Source: CAYLPJ01 sp964385465
GTDB taxonomy: Bacteria; Planctomycetota; Phycisphaerae; SM23-33
Length of the DNA stretch: 64,000 nucleotides
NCBI GenBank assembly: GCA_964385465.1
Contig: CAYLPJ010000021.1
Location: 22,917 to 86,916, forward strand
Direction: 5' to 3'
Made by a program: the position numbers and the translations under genes
Notes under the pieces: generated by a model
Database searches by the model: none
What the model was told of the DNA's origin: nothing
What the model saw: only the letters and a program-made list of their open reading frames with translations
In this document: one piece after another, positions 26,650 to 35,918 of the stretch
Layout of the letters: each line of letters opens with the position of its first letter
Position numbering within the stretch: position 1 is the stretch's first letter

Positions 26650-27255
26650 ATGCCCGACGAAACGGAAATGAAGTTTGCGGTGTCCGACCACGACGCGGTC
26701 CGGGGCGCCCTCCGCGCGGAGGGCGCCGAGTACCTCGGGGAGGTCTGCCAGACGGATCGGTTCTTCGACACGGCCGACCACGCCTTCCGCGCCGGAGACC
26801 GCGGCCTGCGGATCCGTTCGGTTGAGCGGCTGGACGGCGATGCCGGGGCCGAGAAGGACGTCCGCCCGCTGGTGACGTACAAGGGCCCGCGTCGCGGCGG
26901 TGGGCAGGCGAAGGTCCGCCCCGAGCACGAGACGTTCGTCGGCGACGCCGAGACGTTGGCGAAGATCTTCGCCGCCTGCGGCCTGGAGCCCACGCTGGTT
27001 CTCCAGAAGCGCCGGGCCAGCTACCGGCTGGGCGATTGTCTCGTCGAGCTGGACGAGTTGCCCGTCCTCGGGCGGTTCGTGGAGATCGAGGGCCCCGACG
27101 AGCCGGCCGTCCAGGCCGTGCGCGACCGCCTGGGCCTGGCGCGGGAGCCGGTCGGCGAGCCGTATGCCGCCCTGGCCGCCAACGCCTGCCGCGAGCTGGA
27201 GACGTGCGGGGAGCTGACATTCCGGACATGTCCCGGCTGCGACCGCCGCGGCTGA
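26650..27255 (+). CDS. CYTH-domain protein (class IV adenylate cyclase / thiamine triphosphatase-like)
   Basis: Cytoplasmic protein of 201 residues. The CYTH entry motif is ETEMKF (residues 4-9), followed by QTDRFFDT, LRIRS, a Lys/Arg-bearing strand VTYKGPR and VLQKRRASYRL, VELDELPVLGRFVEIEG. These residues line the acidic and basic tunnel that binds metal and triphosphate. The family includes class IV adenylate cyclases (CyaB-like) and triphosphatases, and sequence alone does not decide between them. The tail has an extra Cys pair (FRTCPGCDRR). No ribosome site is visible. Confidence 0.8.
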   Translation: MPDETEMKFAVSDHDAVRGALRAEGAEYLGEVCQTDRFFDTADHAFRAGDRGLRIRSVERLDGDAGAEKDVRPLVTYKGPRRGGGQAKVRPEHETFVGDAETLAKIFAACGLEPTLVLQKRRASYRLGDCLVELDELPVLGRFVEIEGPDEPAVQAVRDRLGLAREPVGEPYAALAANACRELETCGELTFRTCPGCDRRG

Positions 27256-27262
27256 TGTGTGT

Positions 27263-27934
27263 TCAGAGCGCCACCGCGGCCATCAGTGCGGACTGGACGT
27301 GGAACAGGATCCAGCCGAGGGGGTCGGGCAGGTCGGCGCGGCCGGTGACCGCTCCCAGCAGCCTGGGGCCGAACAGCAGGGCCATCAGCATGATCGCGCC
27401 GAACCGCCGCTGCCAGTTCATGAAGGCATCCTGGCTGGAGATCGGCAGCAGCTCGCGGGCGATGTGATGCCCATCGAGGGGGAACAGGGGCAGGAGGTTG
27501 AAGACGAACAGCAGGCAGTTGACGGTGGCGATCCAGCCGAAGTAGGCGAAGACGAAGCTGTCGAGCCCGGCCCATTCGGCGGGCGCCCAGGCGTACCAGG
27601 CCCGCATGAGCAGGCCGGCGGCGATGGCGAGGAAGAGGTTGCTCATCGGCCCGGCGAGGGAGACCGCGATGTCGCCCAGCCGCCGGGGGGAGAGGCGCAG
27701 GGGATTGACGGGCACGGGCTTGGCCCAGCCGAAGCCGACCAGGGCGATGCACAGCGTCCCCAGCGGGTCGAGGTGGGCCAGGGGGTTGAGCGTCAGCCTG
27801 CCCATGTGCATGGCCGAATGATCCCCGAACGCCAGCGCGGTCCGCGCATGGGCGTACTCGTGGACGACCAGGCTCATCAGCAGCGGAGGCAGCGTGAAGA
27901 GCCTCAAAAGCAGCCATTGCTCGTCGAACGCCAT
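27263..27934 (-). CDS. Site-2-type membrane metalloprotease (peptidase M50 family)
   Basis: Membrane protein of 223 residues with five or six hydrophobic segments. The zinc motif is VVHEYAHA (HExxH, residues about 24-29) and the second ligand is in NLLPLFPLDGHH (NxxPxxxxDG). It lacks a PDZ domain, so it belongs to the small M50 group (YwhC/Rip3-like) rather than RseP. Targets are unknown. It converges with the CYTH gene with only 7 bases between and diverges from kdsD. Confidence 0.85.
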   Translation of the reverse strand: MAFDEQWLLLRLFTLPPLLMSLVVHEYAHARTALAFGDHSAMHMGRLTLNPLAHLDPLGTLCIALVGFGWAKPVPVNPLRLSPRRLGDIAVSLAGPMSNLFLAIAAGLLMRAWYAWAPAEWAGLDSFVFAYFGWIATVNCLLFVFNLLPLFPLDGHHIARELLPISSQDAFMNWQRRFGAIMLMALLFGPRLLGAVTGRADLPDPLGWILFHVQSALMAAVAL

Positions 27935-28015
27935 GCTTCCCTTTTACTTGACCGGGCCTCGGCGGAACAAGGATAATGCGGCCCTGGCGGGCGGCGGCAA
28001 GCACGGACCTACGGA

Positions 28016-29035
28016 ATGGCACGAACGAGCACGGACGCGGCGAAAGTGGACATCGAGCTGGCCCGCCGCGCGCTGCGCGCCGAGGGCGAGGCGATCACCG
28101 CGCTGTCGTCGGGGATCGGGGATGCTTTCGCCTCGGCGGCCGAGATGATCTTCGCCTGCGAGGGGACGGTTATCCTGACGGGGATCGGCAAGGCGGGGCT
28201 GGTCGCACGCAAGATCTCCGCGACGTTCGCCTCCACGGGCACGAGCAGCATCTTCCTTCACCCCGTCGAGGCGCTCCACGGGGACCTCGGGCGGGCCCGC
28301 CGCGGCGACGTCGTCATCGCGCTGAGCCACAGCGGCGAGACCGAGGAGATCCTCCGCCTGCTCGACCACCTCAAGGCGCGCGGGGCAAGCGTGATCGCCC
28401 TGACGGGCCGCCCGGATTCGCCGCTGGGCCGCAACGGCGACCTCGCCGTCTCCTACGGGCCCGTCGAGGAGGCCTGCCCGCTGGGCTTGGCGCCGACGGT
28501 CTCGACCTCCTGCATGCTCGCCGTCGGCGACGCCCTGGCCGTCACCGTCATGCAGATGCGGGACTTCCGCCCCGAGGACTTCGCCGCCTACCACCCCGCC
28601 GGCTCGCTCGGGCGGAAGCTGATGAAGGTCGAGGAGGCCATGACCGTCCGCGGCGGCGACCGCCTGACCGCCGTGCCGGACTCGATGTCCCTCGGCGACG
28701 CCCTCGCCGAGGCCGAGCGGGTTCCCCGGCGGACGGGGGCGATGCTGCTGGTGGACGCCGAAGGGCGGCTCAGCGGCATCCTCACCGACGCCGACCTCCG
28801 CCGCCACCTGCTCCGCCGCCCCGGCGAGGACCTGCTGGCCGTGCCCGTGGCCGAGCTGATGACCCGCCGGCCCAAGCGGATCGCCGTCGGCGAGTTGGCC
28901 AGCGAGGCCCTGGCCGTCCTCAACCAATACCGGATCGACGAGCTTCCCGTCGTGGACGCCGACGGCCGGCCGGTCGGTATCATCGACGTTCAGGACCTCG
29001 TGGGCATTCAGGCCGTGGAGCACAACGGTGACTGA
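28016..29035 (+). CDS. kdsD: Arabinose-5-phosphate isomerase (KdsD/KpsF)
   Basis: Enzyme of 339 residues that turns ribulose 5-phosphate into arabinose 5-phosphate, the first step to Kdo. The SIS domain (about 30-180) has ILTGIGKAGLVARKISATFAS split by the substrate loop and HPVEALHGDLG. Two CBS domains fill the C-terminus (about 205-335), including MTRRPKRIAVGE. It overlaps kdsC by 8 bases and leads a Kdo/LPS operon. Confidence 0.9.
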   Translation: MARTSTDAAKVDIELARRALRAEGEAITALSSGIGDAFASAAEMIFACEGTVILTGIGKAGLVARKISATFASTGTSSIFLHPVEALHGDLGRARRGDVVIALSHSGETEEILRLLDHLKARGASVIALTGRPDSPLGRNGDLAVSYGPVEEACPLGLAPTVSTSCMLAVGDALAVTVMQMRDFRPEDFAAYHPAGSLGRKLMKVEEAMTVRGGDRLTAVPDSMSLGDALAEAERVPRRTGAMLLVDAEGRLSGILTDADLRRHLLRRPGEDLLAVPVAELMTRRPKRIAVGELASEALAVLNQYRIDELPVVDADGRPVGIIDVQDLVGIQAVEHNGD

Positions 29036-29558
29036 CTTCGCACGCCTCAAGCTGCTGGTGATGGACGTCGACGGCGTTCTCACCGACGGGCGCATCTACC
29101 TCGACGAGGACGGGCGCGAGATTAAGGCCTTCGACACCAAGGACGGCGCGGGCGTCAAGTACTGGCAGCGTGTCGGGCACACCGCGGCGATCATCACCGG
29201 GCGCGGCTCGCCGACCGTTCAACGCCGGGCCGAGGAACTCGGCATCGAGATCGTCCACCTCAACGCCAAGATCAAGCTGCCCGCCTTCCAGAGCGTGCTG
29301 GCACAGACCGGCGCGACCGCCGAGGAGACCGTGGTCATCGGCGACGACCTGACGGACCTGCCGCTGCTGCGCGCGTGCGGCTTCGCGGCCGCTCCGGCCG
29401 ACGCGGTGGCGGACGTCCGGGAAGCCGCCGAGTACGTCGCCGCCGCCGGTGGGGGGCGGGGGTGCGTCCGGGAGGTCGTCGAGCACGTCCTCAAGGCCGC
29501 CGGAACGTGGGGGCGGATCATGGAACGCTACCTGCCAAAGGGGGGCGACGACGCATGA
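29028..29558 (+). CDS. kdsC: 3-deoxy-D-manno-octulosonate 8-phosphate phosphatase (KdsC)
   Basis: HAD phosphatase of 176 residues releasing Kdo from Kdo 8-phosphate. Motif I is LLVMDVDGVLTDG, Thr/Ser motif IITGRGS, and motif IV is VIGDDLTDLPLL. No cap domain is present, as expected for KdsC. It starts with GTG at 29028 inside the end of kdsD, and its stop overlaps the next start (ATGA). kdsA and kdsB are not in the window. Confidence 0.9.
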   Translation: MTDFARLKLLVMDVDGVLTDGRIYLDEDGREIKAFDTKDGAGVKYWQRVGHTAAIITGRGSPTVQRRAEELGIEIVHLNAKIKLPAFQSVLAQTGATAEETVVIGDDLTDLPLLRACGFAAAPADAVADVREAAEYVAAAGGGRGCVREVVEHVLKAAGTWGRIMERYLPKGGDDA

Positions 29559-32500
29559 AGCGCCGCATCCTCCTGGTGGCGACGACCGTGCTGTTTCTGG
29601 CGATGGCGTGGTTCGTCTACAGCCGCCTGGCGGGCCGGCACACGGCCGACGCCCCGCCGCCGGAGGTGTCCGAACGCCGTCGGCCGACCGACGACCTTGC
29701 CACGCGGCCGGGGGCAACCGTCGGCGACGTGGTCGAGCTGGAGATCATCGCGCGGGACAAGGCCGGTCGGCTGGAGGCCGTCTATCGTGCTCGCAAATGG
29801 GACCGCCGCCCGGACGGCAGCCATGTGCTGATCGAGCCTCGCGTGGAGATGTTTCACGGCAACGGGCAGCGGACGGTCCTTCGGGCCGACCGGGGGGAGG
29901 TCTACGGCGAGCAGCTTGACCGTGGCATGAACGTTCGCCGGGCGAAGCTGTCCGGCAACGTGACAATCTACTTCGACCCGTCGCGCGGCGCCGACCGCCG
30001 TCCGGTCGAGGAGATCCCCGACGAGATCGTTCGCGTCTACGTCGACGAGGTCGAGTTCGACCGCGAGCACCTGACCATCGAGACCGACAGGCGGGTCACG
30101 GTCTTCTCCCCCCAGGCCGACATCTACGGGCGCGGGCTGACGATAAGCTGGAACGAGTCTCCCCGCGAGCTGCGCCTCCTGCGGGTCGAGCAGGGCGAGT
30201 ACATGGCCGTCTACGAGGTGCCCGAGGAGCTGGACGTCATCGGGCTTCCCGGCGACGAAGACGAGACCGCCGGGACGGGGTCGGCGACCGCTCCCGCGCC
30301 GGCGGCGGCAGACGGTGGGGAGCCCACCGGCAGGACGCGCCCGAGCACCTCGCCGGCCACGAAGCCGGGCGAGGGGGGCGCCGAGGAGGAGCTGAAGGCC
30401 AAGAACCAGTACGTTGCCGAGTTCCAGCGCGACGTCCGCGTGATCCATCGCGACCGCCGCCTGTACGGCGCCGAGACGCTGGCGCTGCGGTTCGACTGGG
30501 ACACCTCCTGGCGCGAGGCGCCCGGCGGGTACTTCGGCCCGGACCGTCAGCGACGCCGCCGGAAGGTCGCCCCCTCGGCGTCCGAGGCCGATACCGCACC
30601 GGGTGCCCGACCAGTCGAGACGGCCCCGGCCGATGCGGCCGCCCCCCCCGTGCCGAGCTTCGGGCGGACGATGCCGCCGGCGACCCGCCCGGCCACGCGG
30701 CCGACGAGCGCCCCCGCCACGGCCCCGGCGACAGGCCCCGCCGAACCCGAGCCGATGGAGATCTACTGGTCCGGCCCGCTGGTGATCCGCCCGACCGGGC
30801 ACACCGACACGCCGACCCGCGACCGCTACGACCTGACCGCGCGCGGGCCGAAGGTGGTCCTCACCGATCCCCGCGCCACGGCCGTCTGCGAGGAGTTCGT
30901 CTTCCATCACCCCGACCGGACGGGCTACCTTCGGGGCGCCGGGGACGCCCCGGCCCGGCTGCTGCTGGCCGAGGGACTGGACATCGCCAGCCGCCGGATC
31001 ACCTTCGATCCGCGACAGGGCCAGGCCCGTTTCGACGGCGCCGGCTACATGGCCCAGCGGTTTTCCGACGGGCTGGAGCAGGCCCGGGCCATCGAGTTGG
31101 CCGAGACCGAATCGGGCAAGACCGTTCCCCAGACGCGCCGGGCTACCTGGAGCGAGGATGTCGACGTCGGGTTCGCCACCGTGAACGAGGAGGGCCCCGA
31201 GGGCACGACGCGGAGCCGTCAGGTCCTCCGCACGGCCCGGCTCAACGGCGACGTCGAACTGCTCCAGAGCGCCGACCCCAACGCCGACTTCGTCCGCTGC
31301 GATCGCCTTGACGTGTTGATGAGCAGCGATCCCGACCGCCCGGGTGTGCCCCGCCGCGCCATCGCCACGGGGAACGTCTCGGCCAGGCAGCAGGGCAGCG
31401 ACCTCGCCGCCGAACGCGCCGTGGTCGCCTTCCGCCAGGAGCCGGACGAGGACGAAGGGCCGGCCGACGCCGACGCGGGCGGTCGGGCCGAACGCTTCGG
31501 CAGCCTGCGGGCCGAGAGCGTTCTCGCCGAGGGCGACGTCCGCCTCACCGACCGCGGGGACGCCAACGAACCCGTCCTCCGCGCCACCGGCCAGCGGATG
31601 CAGAGCGACCTGACGCGCCGCACCGCCGTGCTCTCCGGCGAGCCGGCCACCATCGAGCGCGGGACCAACCGCATGGTCGGGCGCGTCATCCAACTCGACC
31701 AGGCCGAGGGCTCGGCGGTCGTCGACGGCAAGGGGACGCTGCGCTTCCTCACGCGGCAGGACATCAACGGCAACGAGCTGCCCGAGCCCCGCCCCGTGAA
31801 CATCCGGTGGTCGCGCGGGATGGAGTTCCGCGGCGAGCGCCGCACGGCCGCGTTCCGCGGAGACGTCTCCCTCGACAGCGGCATGGACGAGGTGCGCTGT
31901 CGCGAAATGCAACTGCTGTTCGCCGATCCGCCGGAGAGTGAACCCGCGGCCACGCAGCCGGCCGGGAAGACGGACTCGCGGCGGCTCGGCGGGCTCGGGG
32001 TGGGCGTCGAGCGGTACAGCCGCCGGCGGATCTCAATGATCCTCGCCGACGGAGACGTTGCCCTTCGCAGCCGGCGGGAGACCGATGCCAACCAGCTCCT
32101 CCGCCGTCTTCAACTGGCCGGCACGAAGCTGATCTACGACGCCGAGAGCGCGCGGATGACCATGCTCGGGCACGGGACGTTCGTCGCAGAGGACTACGCC
32201 GCACCGCGCGAGAACCGCCCGCGCGACGACGACGGGCTGGTCGCGGCCGTCGGCAGGCCCAGCCAGTCCGCCTTCGAGTGGCACCGCTCGATGCAGTTGT
32301 CCCAGCGGGAGCGGCTGGTCGTGCTGGACGGCAAGGTGAAGATGGTGCACAAGTCCGGGCGGAAGATCGTCCTGGCGGATCGGATGAACGTTCCCCGCGA
32401 GCGGTGGGGCACGTTGCAGGAGGGGCGGAAGACCATCCTGGCCTGCGGGAACATGATGGTGAAGTTCGGCCCCGGCGAGGAAGGGGGGAGTGAGTCGCCC

Positions 32501-32815
32501 CCGGCTGCCGGCGCGGACGTCCTGGCCGCCGGCGGGCCGGACCTCGGCCCGATCGAGCTGTTCAGCGCCTCGACAGACGTGAACCTCCGCGACGGGCCCA
32601 GGCAGGTGCTGGCCCAGCGGCTGATCTACAACCGCATGAAGGACCTGGCGGTGATCTGGGGCTTCCTGGACGGCAAGCCGCCGGCCAACGCGATGGTCGT
32701 CTACGAAGACCCCGCCACGGGGCGGTCGCAGTCGTGGTCCAGCCCGAAGATCATCTGGTACCGACGCAACAACCGCATCATCACCGAGGAGGTCGTGGGC
32801 GCGGGCGGCAGGTAG
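29555..32815 (+). CDS. Giant LptC/LptA (OstA)-like LPS export protein
   Basis: Protein of 1086 residues anchored by one N-terminal helix (about 4-23) with the rest periplasmic. Repeated OstA-type beta strands recur throughout, for example LRADRGEVYGEQLDRG, LSGNVTIYF, LYGAETLALRF and AERAVVAF. An LptC-like start is followed by several LptA-like segments broken by Pro/Ala/Thr-rich linkers (about 235-270 and 345-425). LptC is usually about 190 residues and LptA about 180, so this could span more of the periplasm in one chain. Overlap with kdsC ties it to the Kdo operon. The LPS-transport role is inference from fold and context. Confidence 0.65.
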   Translation: MKRRILLVATTVLFLAMAWFVYSRLAGRHTADAPPPEVSERRRPTDDLATRPGATVGDVVELEIIARDKAGRLEAVYRARKWDRRPDGSHVLIEPRVEMFHGNGQRTVLRADRGEVYGEQLDRGMNVRRAKLSGNVTIYFDPSRGADRRPVEEIPDEIVRVYVDEVEFDREHLTIETDRRVTVFSPQADIYGRGLTISWNESPRELRLLRVEQGEYMAVYEVPEELDVIGLPGDEDETAGTGSATAPAPAAADGGEPTGRTRPSTSPATKPGEGGAEEELKAKNQYVAEFQRDVRVIHRDRRLYGAETLALRFDWDTSWREAPGGYFGPDRQRRRRKVAPSASEADTAPGARPVETAPADAAAPPVPSFGRTMPPATRPATRPTSAPATAPATGPAEPEPMEIYWSGPLVIRPTGHTDTPTRDRYDLTARGPKVVLTDPRATAVCEEFVFHHPDRTGYLRGAGDAPARLLLAEGLDIASRRITFDPRQGQARFDGAGYMAQRFSDGLEQARAIELAETESGKTVPQTRRATWSEDVDVGFATVNEEGPEGTTRSRQVLRTARLNGDVELLQSADPNADFVRCDRLDVLMSSDPDRPGVPRRAIATGNVSARQQGSDLAAERAVVAFRQEPDEDEGPADADAGGRAERFGSLRAESVLAEGDVRLTDRGDANEPVLRATGQRMQSDLTRRTAVLSGEPATIERGTNRMVGRVIQLDQAEGSAVVDGKGTLRFLTRQDINGNELPEPRPVNIRWSRGMEFRGERRTAAFRGDVSLDSGMDEVRCREMQLLFADPPESEPAATQPAGKTDSRRLGGLGVGVERYSRRRISMILADGDVALRSRRETDANQLLRRLQLAGTKLIYDAESARMTMLGHGTFVAEDYAAPRENRPRDDDGLVAAVGRPSQSAFEWHRSMQLSQRERLVVLDGKVKMVHKSGRKIVLADRMNVPRERWGTLQEGRKTILACGNMMVKFGPGEEGGSESPPAAGADVLAAGGPDLGPIELFSASTDVNLRDGPRQVLAQRLIYNRMKDLAVIWGFLDGKPPANAMVVYEDPATGRSQSWSSPKIIWYRRNNRIITEEVVGAGGR

Positions 32816-32831
32816 GCGGCGCGGGCCGGCG

Positions 32832-33671
32832 TCAGCCCTGCTGAAGCACCTCGTTCATCGCCCCGCTCCGAAGGCCCTGGAGGTCCAGCGAGACGTACGT
32901 ATACCCGGCGGCCTTGATCGCCTCGATGATCCTCTCGGCCTCGCGGAGGGCACGCTCGAGCTGGTCGGCGGGAACCTCGATCCGCGCCACCGCCCCGTGA
33001 TCGCGGACGCGGCAGGGGAAGAAGCCCAACTCCTCCAGGGCGACCTCCGCCTGCTCGATGCGATCCAGCTTCTCCGGGGTGATCTCCTCCCCGTAGGGTA
33101 TCCGCGAGGCCAGGCACGCCGCCGAGGGCTGGTCCCACGTGGGCAGGCCCATGGCACGCGAGACCGCACGGATGTCCGCCTTGGTCATCCCTGCCTCCAG
33201 CAGCGGGCGGACCGCGCCGACCTGCCGACCGGCCTCCAGGCCCGGGCGGAAATCGCCGGTGTCGTCCGCGTTCGCGCCGGTTACGATCGCGCCGAGGCCG
33301 CGTTGCTCGGCCATCTCCTTCAGCCCGGTCAGCAACCCGCTCTTGCAGTGATAGCAGCGATTGGGCGGGTTGGAGGTGAATTTCGGGTCGTAGAGCTCGC
33401 CGGTCTTGAACTCCGCCAGTTCGACGCCGATCGCCTCGGCCAGCCGCCTCGCCGCTGTGGTGCAACGGCGGGGGTGGATGGGGGAGACCCCGGTGACGGC
33501 CAAGACGTTCTCGCGGCCCAGCGTCTCGGCGGCAAGGCAGAGCAGCAGCGTACTGTCCACGCCACCGGAGAAGGCGACCAGCACGCTTTCCAGCGCGCGG
33601 AGCTGCCGCCGGCAGGCCTCCACTTTCGCCTGGAGTGCGGGGTCGAGATCGCCAAGCCGTTCGGTCATCAT
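32832..33671 (-). CDS. larE: Pyridinium-3,5-biscarboxylic acid mononucleotide sulfurtransferase LarE
   Basis: ATP-dependent sacrificial sulfur transferase of 279 residues used to build the nickel-pincer cofactor of lactate racemase LarA. The PP-loop is FSGGVDST (residues 34-41). NRCYHCKSGLL and the donor-type Cys in PSAACLASRIPYG match the family. The start MMTERL at 33671 has GAGGAG with 7-base spacing. No larA, larB or larC is in the window. It converges with the LptC-like gene with a 16-base gap. Confidence 0.9.
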   Translation of the reverse strand: MMTERLGDLDPALQAKVEACRRQLRALESVLVAFSGGVDSTLLLCLAAETLGRENVLAVTGVSPIHPRRCTTAARRLAEAIGVELAEFKTGELYDPKFTSNPPNRCYHCKSGLLTGLKEMAEQRGLGAIVTGANADDTGDFRPGLEAGRQVGAVRPLLEAGMTKADIRAVSRAMGLPTWDQPSAACLASRIPYGEEITPEKLDRIEQAEVALEELGFFPCRVRDHGAVARIEVPADQLERALREAERIIEAIKAAGYTYVSLDLQGLRSGAMNEVLQQG

Positions 33672-33675
33672 ACGT

Positions 33676-33692
33676 ATACTCCTCGTGAGTAT
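33676..33692 (-). promoter_or_regulatory. Dyad over the larE ribosome site
   Basis: ATACTC and GAGTAT form a perfect 6-base dyad with a five-base spacer immediately before larE. In the mRNA the stem would cover part of GAGGAG. A TAGAAT hexamer overlaps its upstream edge and could be a -10 box, which would make it an operator instead. Confidence 0.35.
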
Positions 33693-33813
33693 TCTAGGTC
33701 GCTCTCGACCGGCGCCGCACGCGGAAACCGCTCGCCGGCGCGTGAACCCCCGGGACGATCCGGATACACTCGGGGGCGCCCCCCGGCCATGGGCCACGGG
33801 AGACCTCCGCCGC

Positions 33814-35721
33814 ATGAAACGCCTCGCCACAGCCCTGAGCCTCGCCCGCGTCGGGCCACTGCTGACCAAGGAGTTGCTCGTCACCAGCCGCCGGCCGCGG
33901 TACTACCTGCTGCGGTTCGCCTACGCCGCCGTGCTGGGGCTGTACGTCTCGCTGGTCTGGCTGGGCTTCGTCGAGCAGGCCTCCGGTGCCTCGGCCGTCT
34001 ACCGCACGGCGCACATGTCCGAGATGGGCAAACAGATCGTCAGCTACATCGTGTGCTTCCAGTTCGGCCTGGCCCAACTCGTCGCCGCCGTGCTGCTGAG
34101 CACGGCGATCAGCGAGGAGATCTATCAGCGGACCCTCGTGCCGATCCTGACCACGCCGATCGGCATGTGGCAGATCGTGGCCGGGAAGTTCCTCGGGCGG
34201 CTGCTCCACGTGGGCCTGCTGCTGGCGGTGAGCCTGCCGCTGATGGGCGTTGTCCGCGTCCTGGGCGGCGTGCCCTGGAACTACCTCCTCGCCGGCGTGT
34301 GCATCACGGTCACCGCGTGCATGTTCCTCGGAGCCGTCGCCATGCTGTTCTCCGTCCTCTGCCGGCGCGGGTACCTGAGCATCCTGGCCACCGCGGGTGC
34401 GGCCGGGGGACTGTACGGCGTCGTCGGATTGGTCCTCTTGATAATTGGCGGCATCGGATCGGCTGCGCTGGGGAAGTGGGCCATGTGCGTCCCGCTGTAC
34501 CCCAACCCGGTCGCGGCGATGGTCCATGAGACCGTCGCCCTGCACGACCCCTCGGCCACCGTGCCGGGCTTCTACTGGCCGATCCACTGCCTGTTGATGC
34601 TCGCGGCGACGTATGGCGTGTTGCGGCTGTGCCAACTGCTGGTCGGGCGGGTGGCGATCCGCAAGGCCATCGGCATGGGCGCCGGGCAGGTGGACGAGAC
34701 AGACTCGGCCCGCCTCGCCGTACGCCCTCCGATGCTCCTTGAGCCCGTGGACGCCTCCGAGGCCGAGCGCAGCCACATCCGCCTGCTCAACGCCGCGCCG
34801 CAGGTGGCCCCGCCGCCGCGCCGACAACCCGCCGAAGCGCCCGCGGCGAAGCCCGGCCCCCCCCGCGAGCGACGCTGGAGGCCCAAGGGCTGGGGGCTTT
34901 CCCGCGTGATCGGTTCGCCCATCGTCTGGCGAGAGCTCCGCAAGCCGCTGCTGCGCGACCGCGTCGTCCAGCTCGTCGCCACCGGCGCAGCCGTGTTCTA
35001 CCTCATCTATACCTACGCGATCCTCGGCGCCACCGGCGCGATGGACGATCCGGGCGTGCACGTGTTCTTCGTCCAGATGTTCCTCCTGGCGGCGATGGTG
35101 TGTACGGCGGTGGACGCCTCCACGACCATCGCGCCCGAACGCCAGGCCCGAACCTGGCCGAGCCTGCTGTCCACGCCGGTCAGCGACTGGCACATCCTGC
35201 TTGGAAAGGCCGGGGGCTCGGCATTTCGCTGCCTGCCGGTGTGGCTGTTCCTGGCCGCTCACGTGCTGCTGTTCTCGGCCATCGGGCACTTGCACCCCCT
35301 GGCGATCCTCCACGTCGGCCTCATCGCGGTTGGCGCCTTCGCCGTGTTGCTGGCGCTGGGGACATTTTTGTCGGCCCGCTGCCGCAGGCCCACGACGGCC
35401 GTGCTGCTCAGTGCCGGCCTGCCCGTGATTGCCTGGGGCCTCCTGCCGGTCGGGACGCAGTTGCTCGGGCAGGTCCTCGGCGACCGCGAACTCGCCGACG
35501 CCGTTGCCCTGGCCAACCCGATCACGCAGGCGTGGGTCATCACCGACGCCGCCGGACGCGCGACCCGGGAGGCGTACCTGGCCGGCTGGCCCGACTGGCA
35601 CCGCGGCGCCTCGGCCACCACGGTCGTCTTGCTGGCATCCTTCCTTGCTCACGCCCTCCTGGCCGTGGGACTGCTGGCCATCTCCAAACGTCGCCTGCGT
35701 CACCACACCTTCCGCCAGTAG
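33814..35721 (+). CDS. ABC-2-type transporter permease
   Basis: Membrane protein of 635 residues with two sets of about six helices joined by a Pro/Arg-rich cytoplasmic linker (about 300-365). PLLTKELLVTSRRPRYY at the start and VIWRELRKPLLRDR in the second half are the usual pre-helix elements of gliding/ABC-2 permeases. Each half has the block RTLVPILTTP or RTWPSLLSTPVS that contacts the ATPase. No ATPase gene is adjacent, so its partner must be elsewhere. Two permease halves fused in one chain is notable. The ATG at 33814 is chosen because it precedes the first ABC-2 block. Confidence 0.75.
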   Translation: MKRLATALSLARVGPLLTKELLVTSRRPRYYLLRFAYAAVLGLYVSLVWLGFVEQASGASAVYRTAHMSEMGKQIVSYIVCFQFGLAQLVAAVLLSTAISEEIYQRTLVPILTTPIGMWQIVAGKFLGRLLHVGLLLAVSLPLMGVVRVLGGVPWNYLLAGVCITVTACMFLGAVAMLFSVLCRRGYLSILATAGAAGGLYGVVGLVLLIIGGIGSAALGKWAMCVPLYPNPVAAMVHETVALHDPSATVPGFYWPIHCLLMLAATYGVLRLCQLLVGRVAIRKAIGMGAGQVDETDSARLAVRPPMLLEPVDASEAERSHIRLLNAAPQVAPPPRRQPAEAPAAKPGPPRERRWRPKGWGLSRVIGSPIVWRELRKPLLRDRVVQLVATGAAVFYLIYTYAILGATGAMDDPGVHVFFVQMFLLAAMVCTAVDASTTIAPERQARTWPSLLSTPVSDWHILLGKAGGSAFRCLPVWLFLAAHVLLFSAIGHLHPLAILHVGLIAVGAFAVLLALGTFLSARCRRPTTAVLLSAGLPVIAWGLLPVGTQLLGQVLGDRELADAVALANPITQAWVITDAAGRATREAYLAGWPDWHRGASATTVVLLASFLAHALLAVGLLAISKRRLRHHTFRQ

Positions 35722-35779
35722 GCCTTTGACTCCGGCGGCTCCACGTTCATCACTCCTCCGTGGCGCGCGGCCATCTGTG

Positions 35780-35824
35780 CGACAAAAACGTGCACACCAA
35801 TGGCGTAGCATACATAAGTGTGAG
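35780..35824 (+). promoter_or_regulatory. Tandem activator sites of the amtB-glnK-porin unit
   Basis: The proximal site CATACATAAGTGTGAG (35809-35824) has core ACATAAGTGT, centred 100 bases before the GC of the -12 box. A distal site CGACAAAAACGTGC (35780-35793) is centred 30 bases further upstream. The same pair occurs before amtB2 and glnA. They are probably enhancer sites for an NtrC-type activator. Confidence 0.6.
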
Positions 35825-35902
35825 TTAGCTCGGATAGCGAGTCGAAGGCCGCCTGAATGGTAAGTAATGATCCAAGAGTGTTTTGAGTCAGTTTTTCTTC
35901 TG

Positions 35903-35918
35903 TGGCACGGTGAATGCA
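35903..35918 (+). promoter_or_regulatory. Sigma-54 promoter of the first amtB unit
   Basis: TGGCACGGTGAATGCA carries GG and GC exactly 10 bases apart, the -24/-12 spacing. Transcription should begin near 35929, leaving a leader of about 170 bases. The leader can form a stem between TCTGGCG near 35924 and CGCCAGA near 35994. The whole gap 35722-36102 has no gene. Confidence 0.85.
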
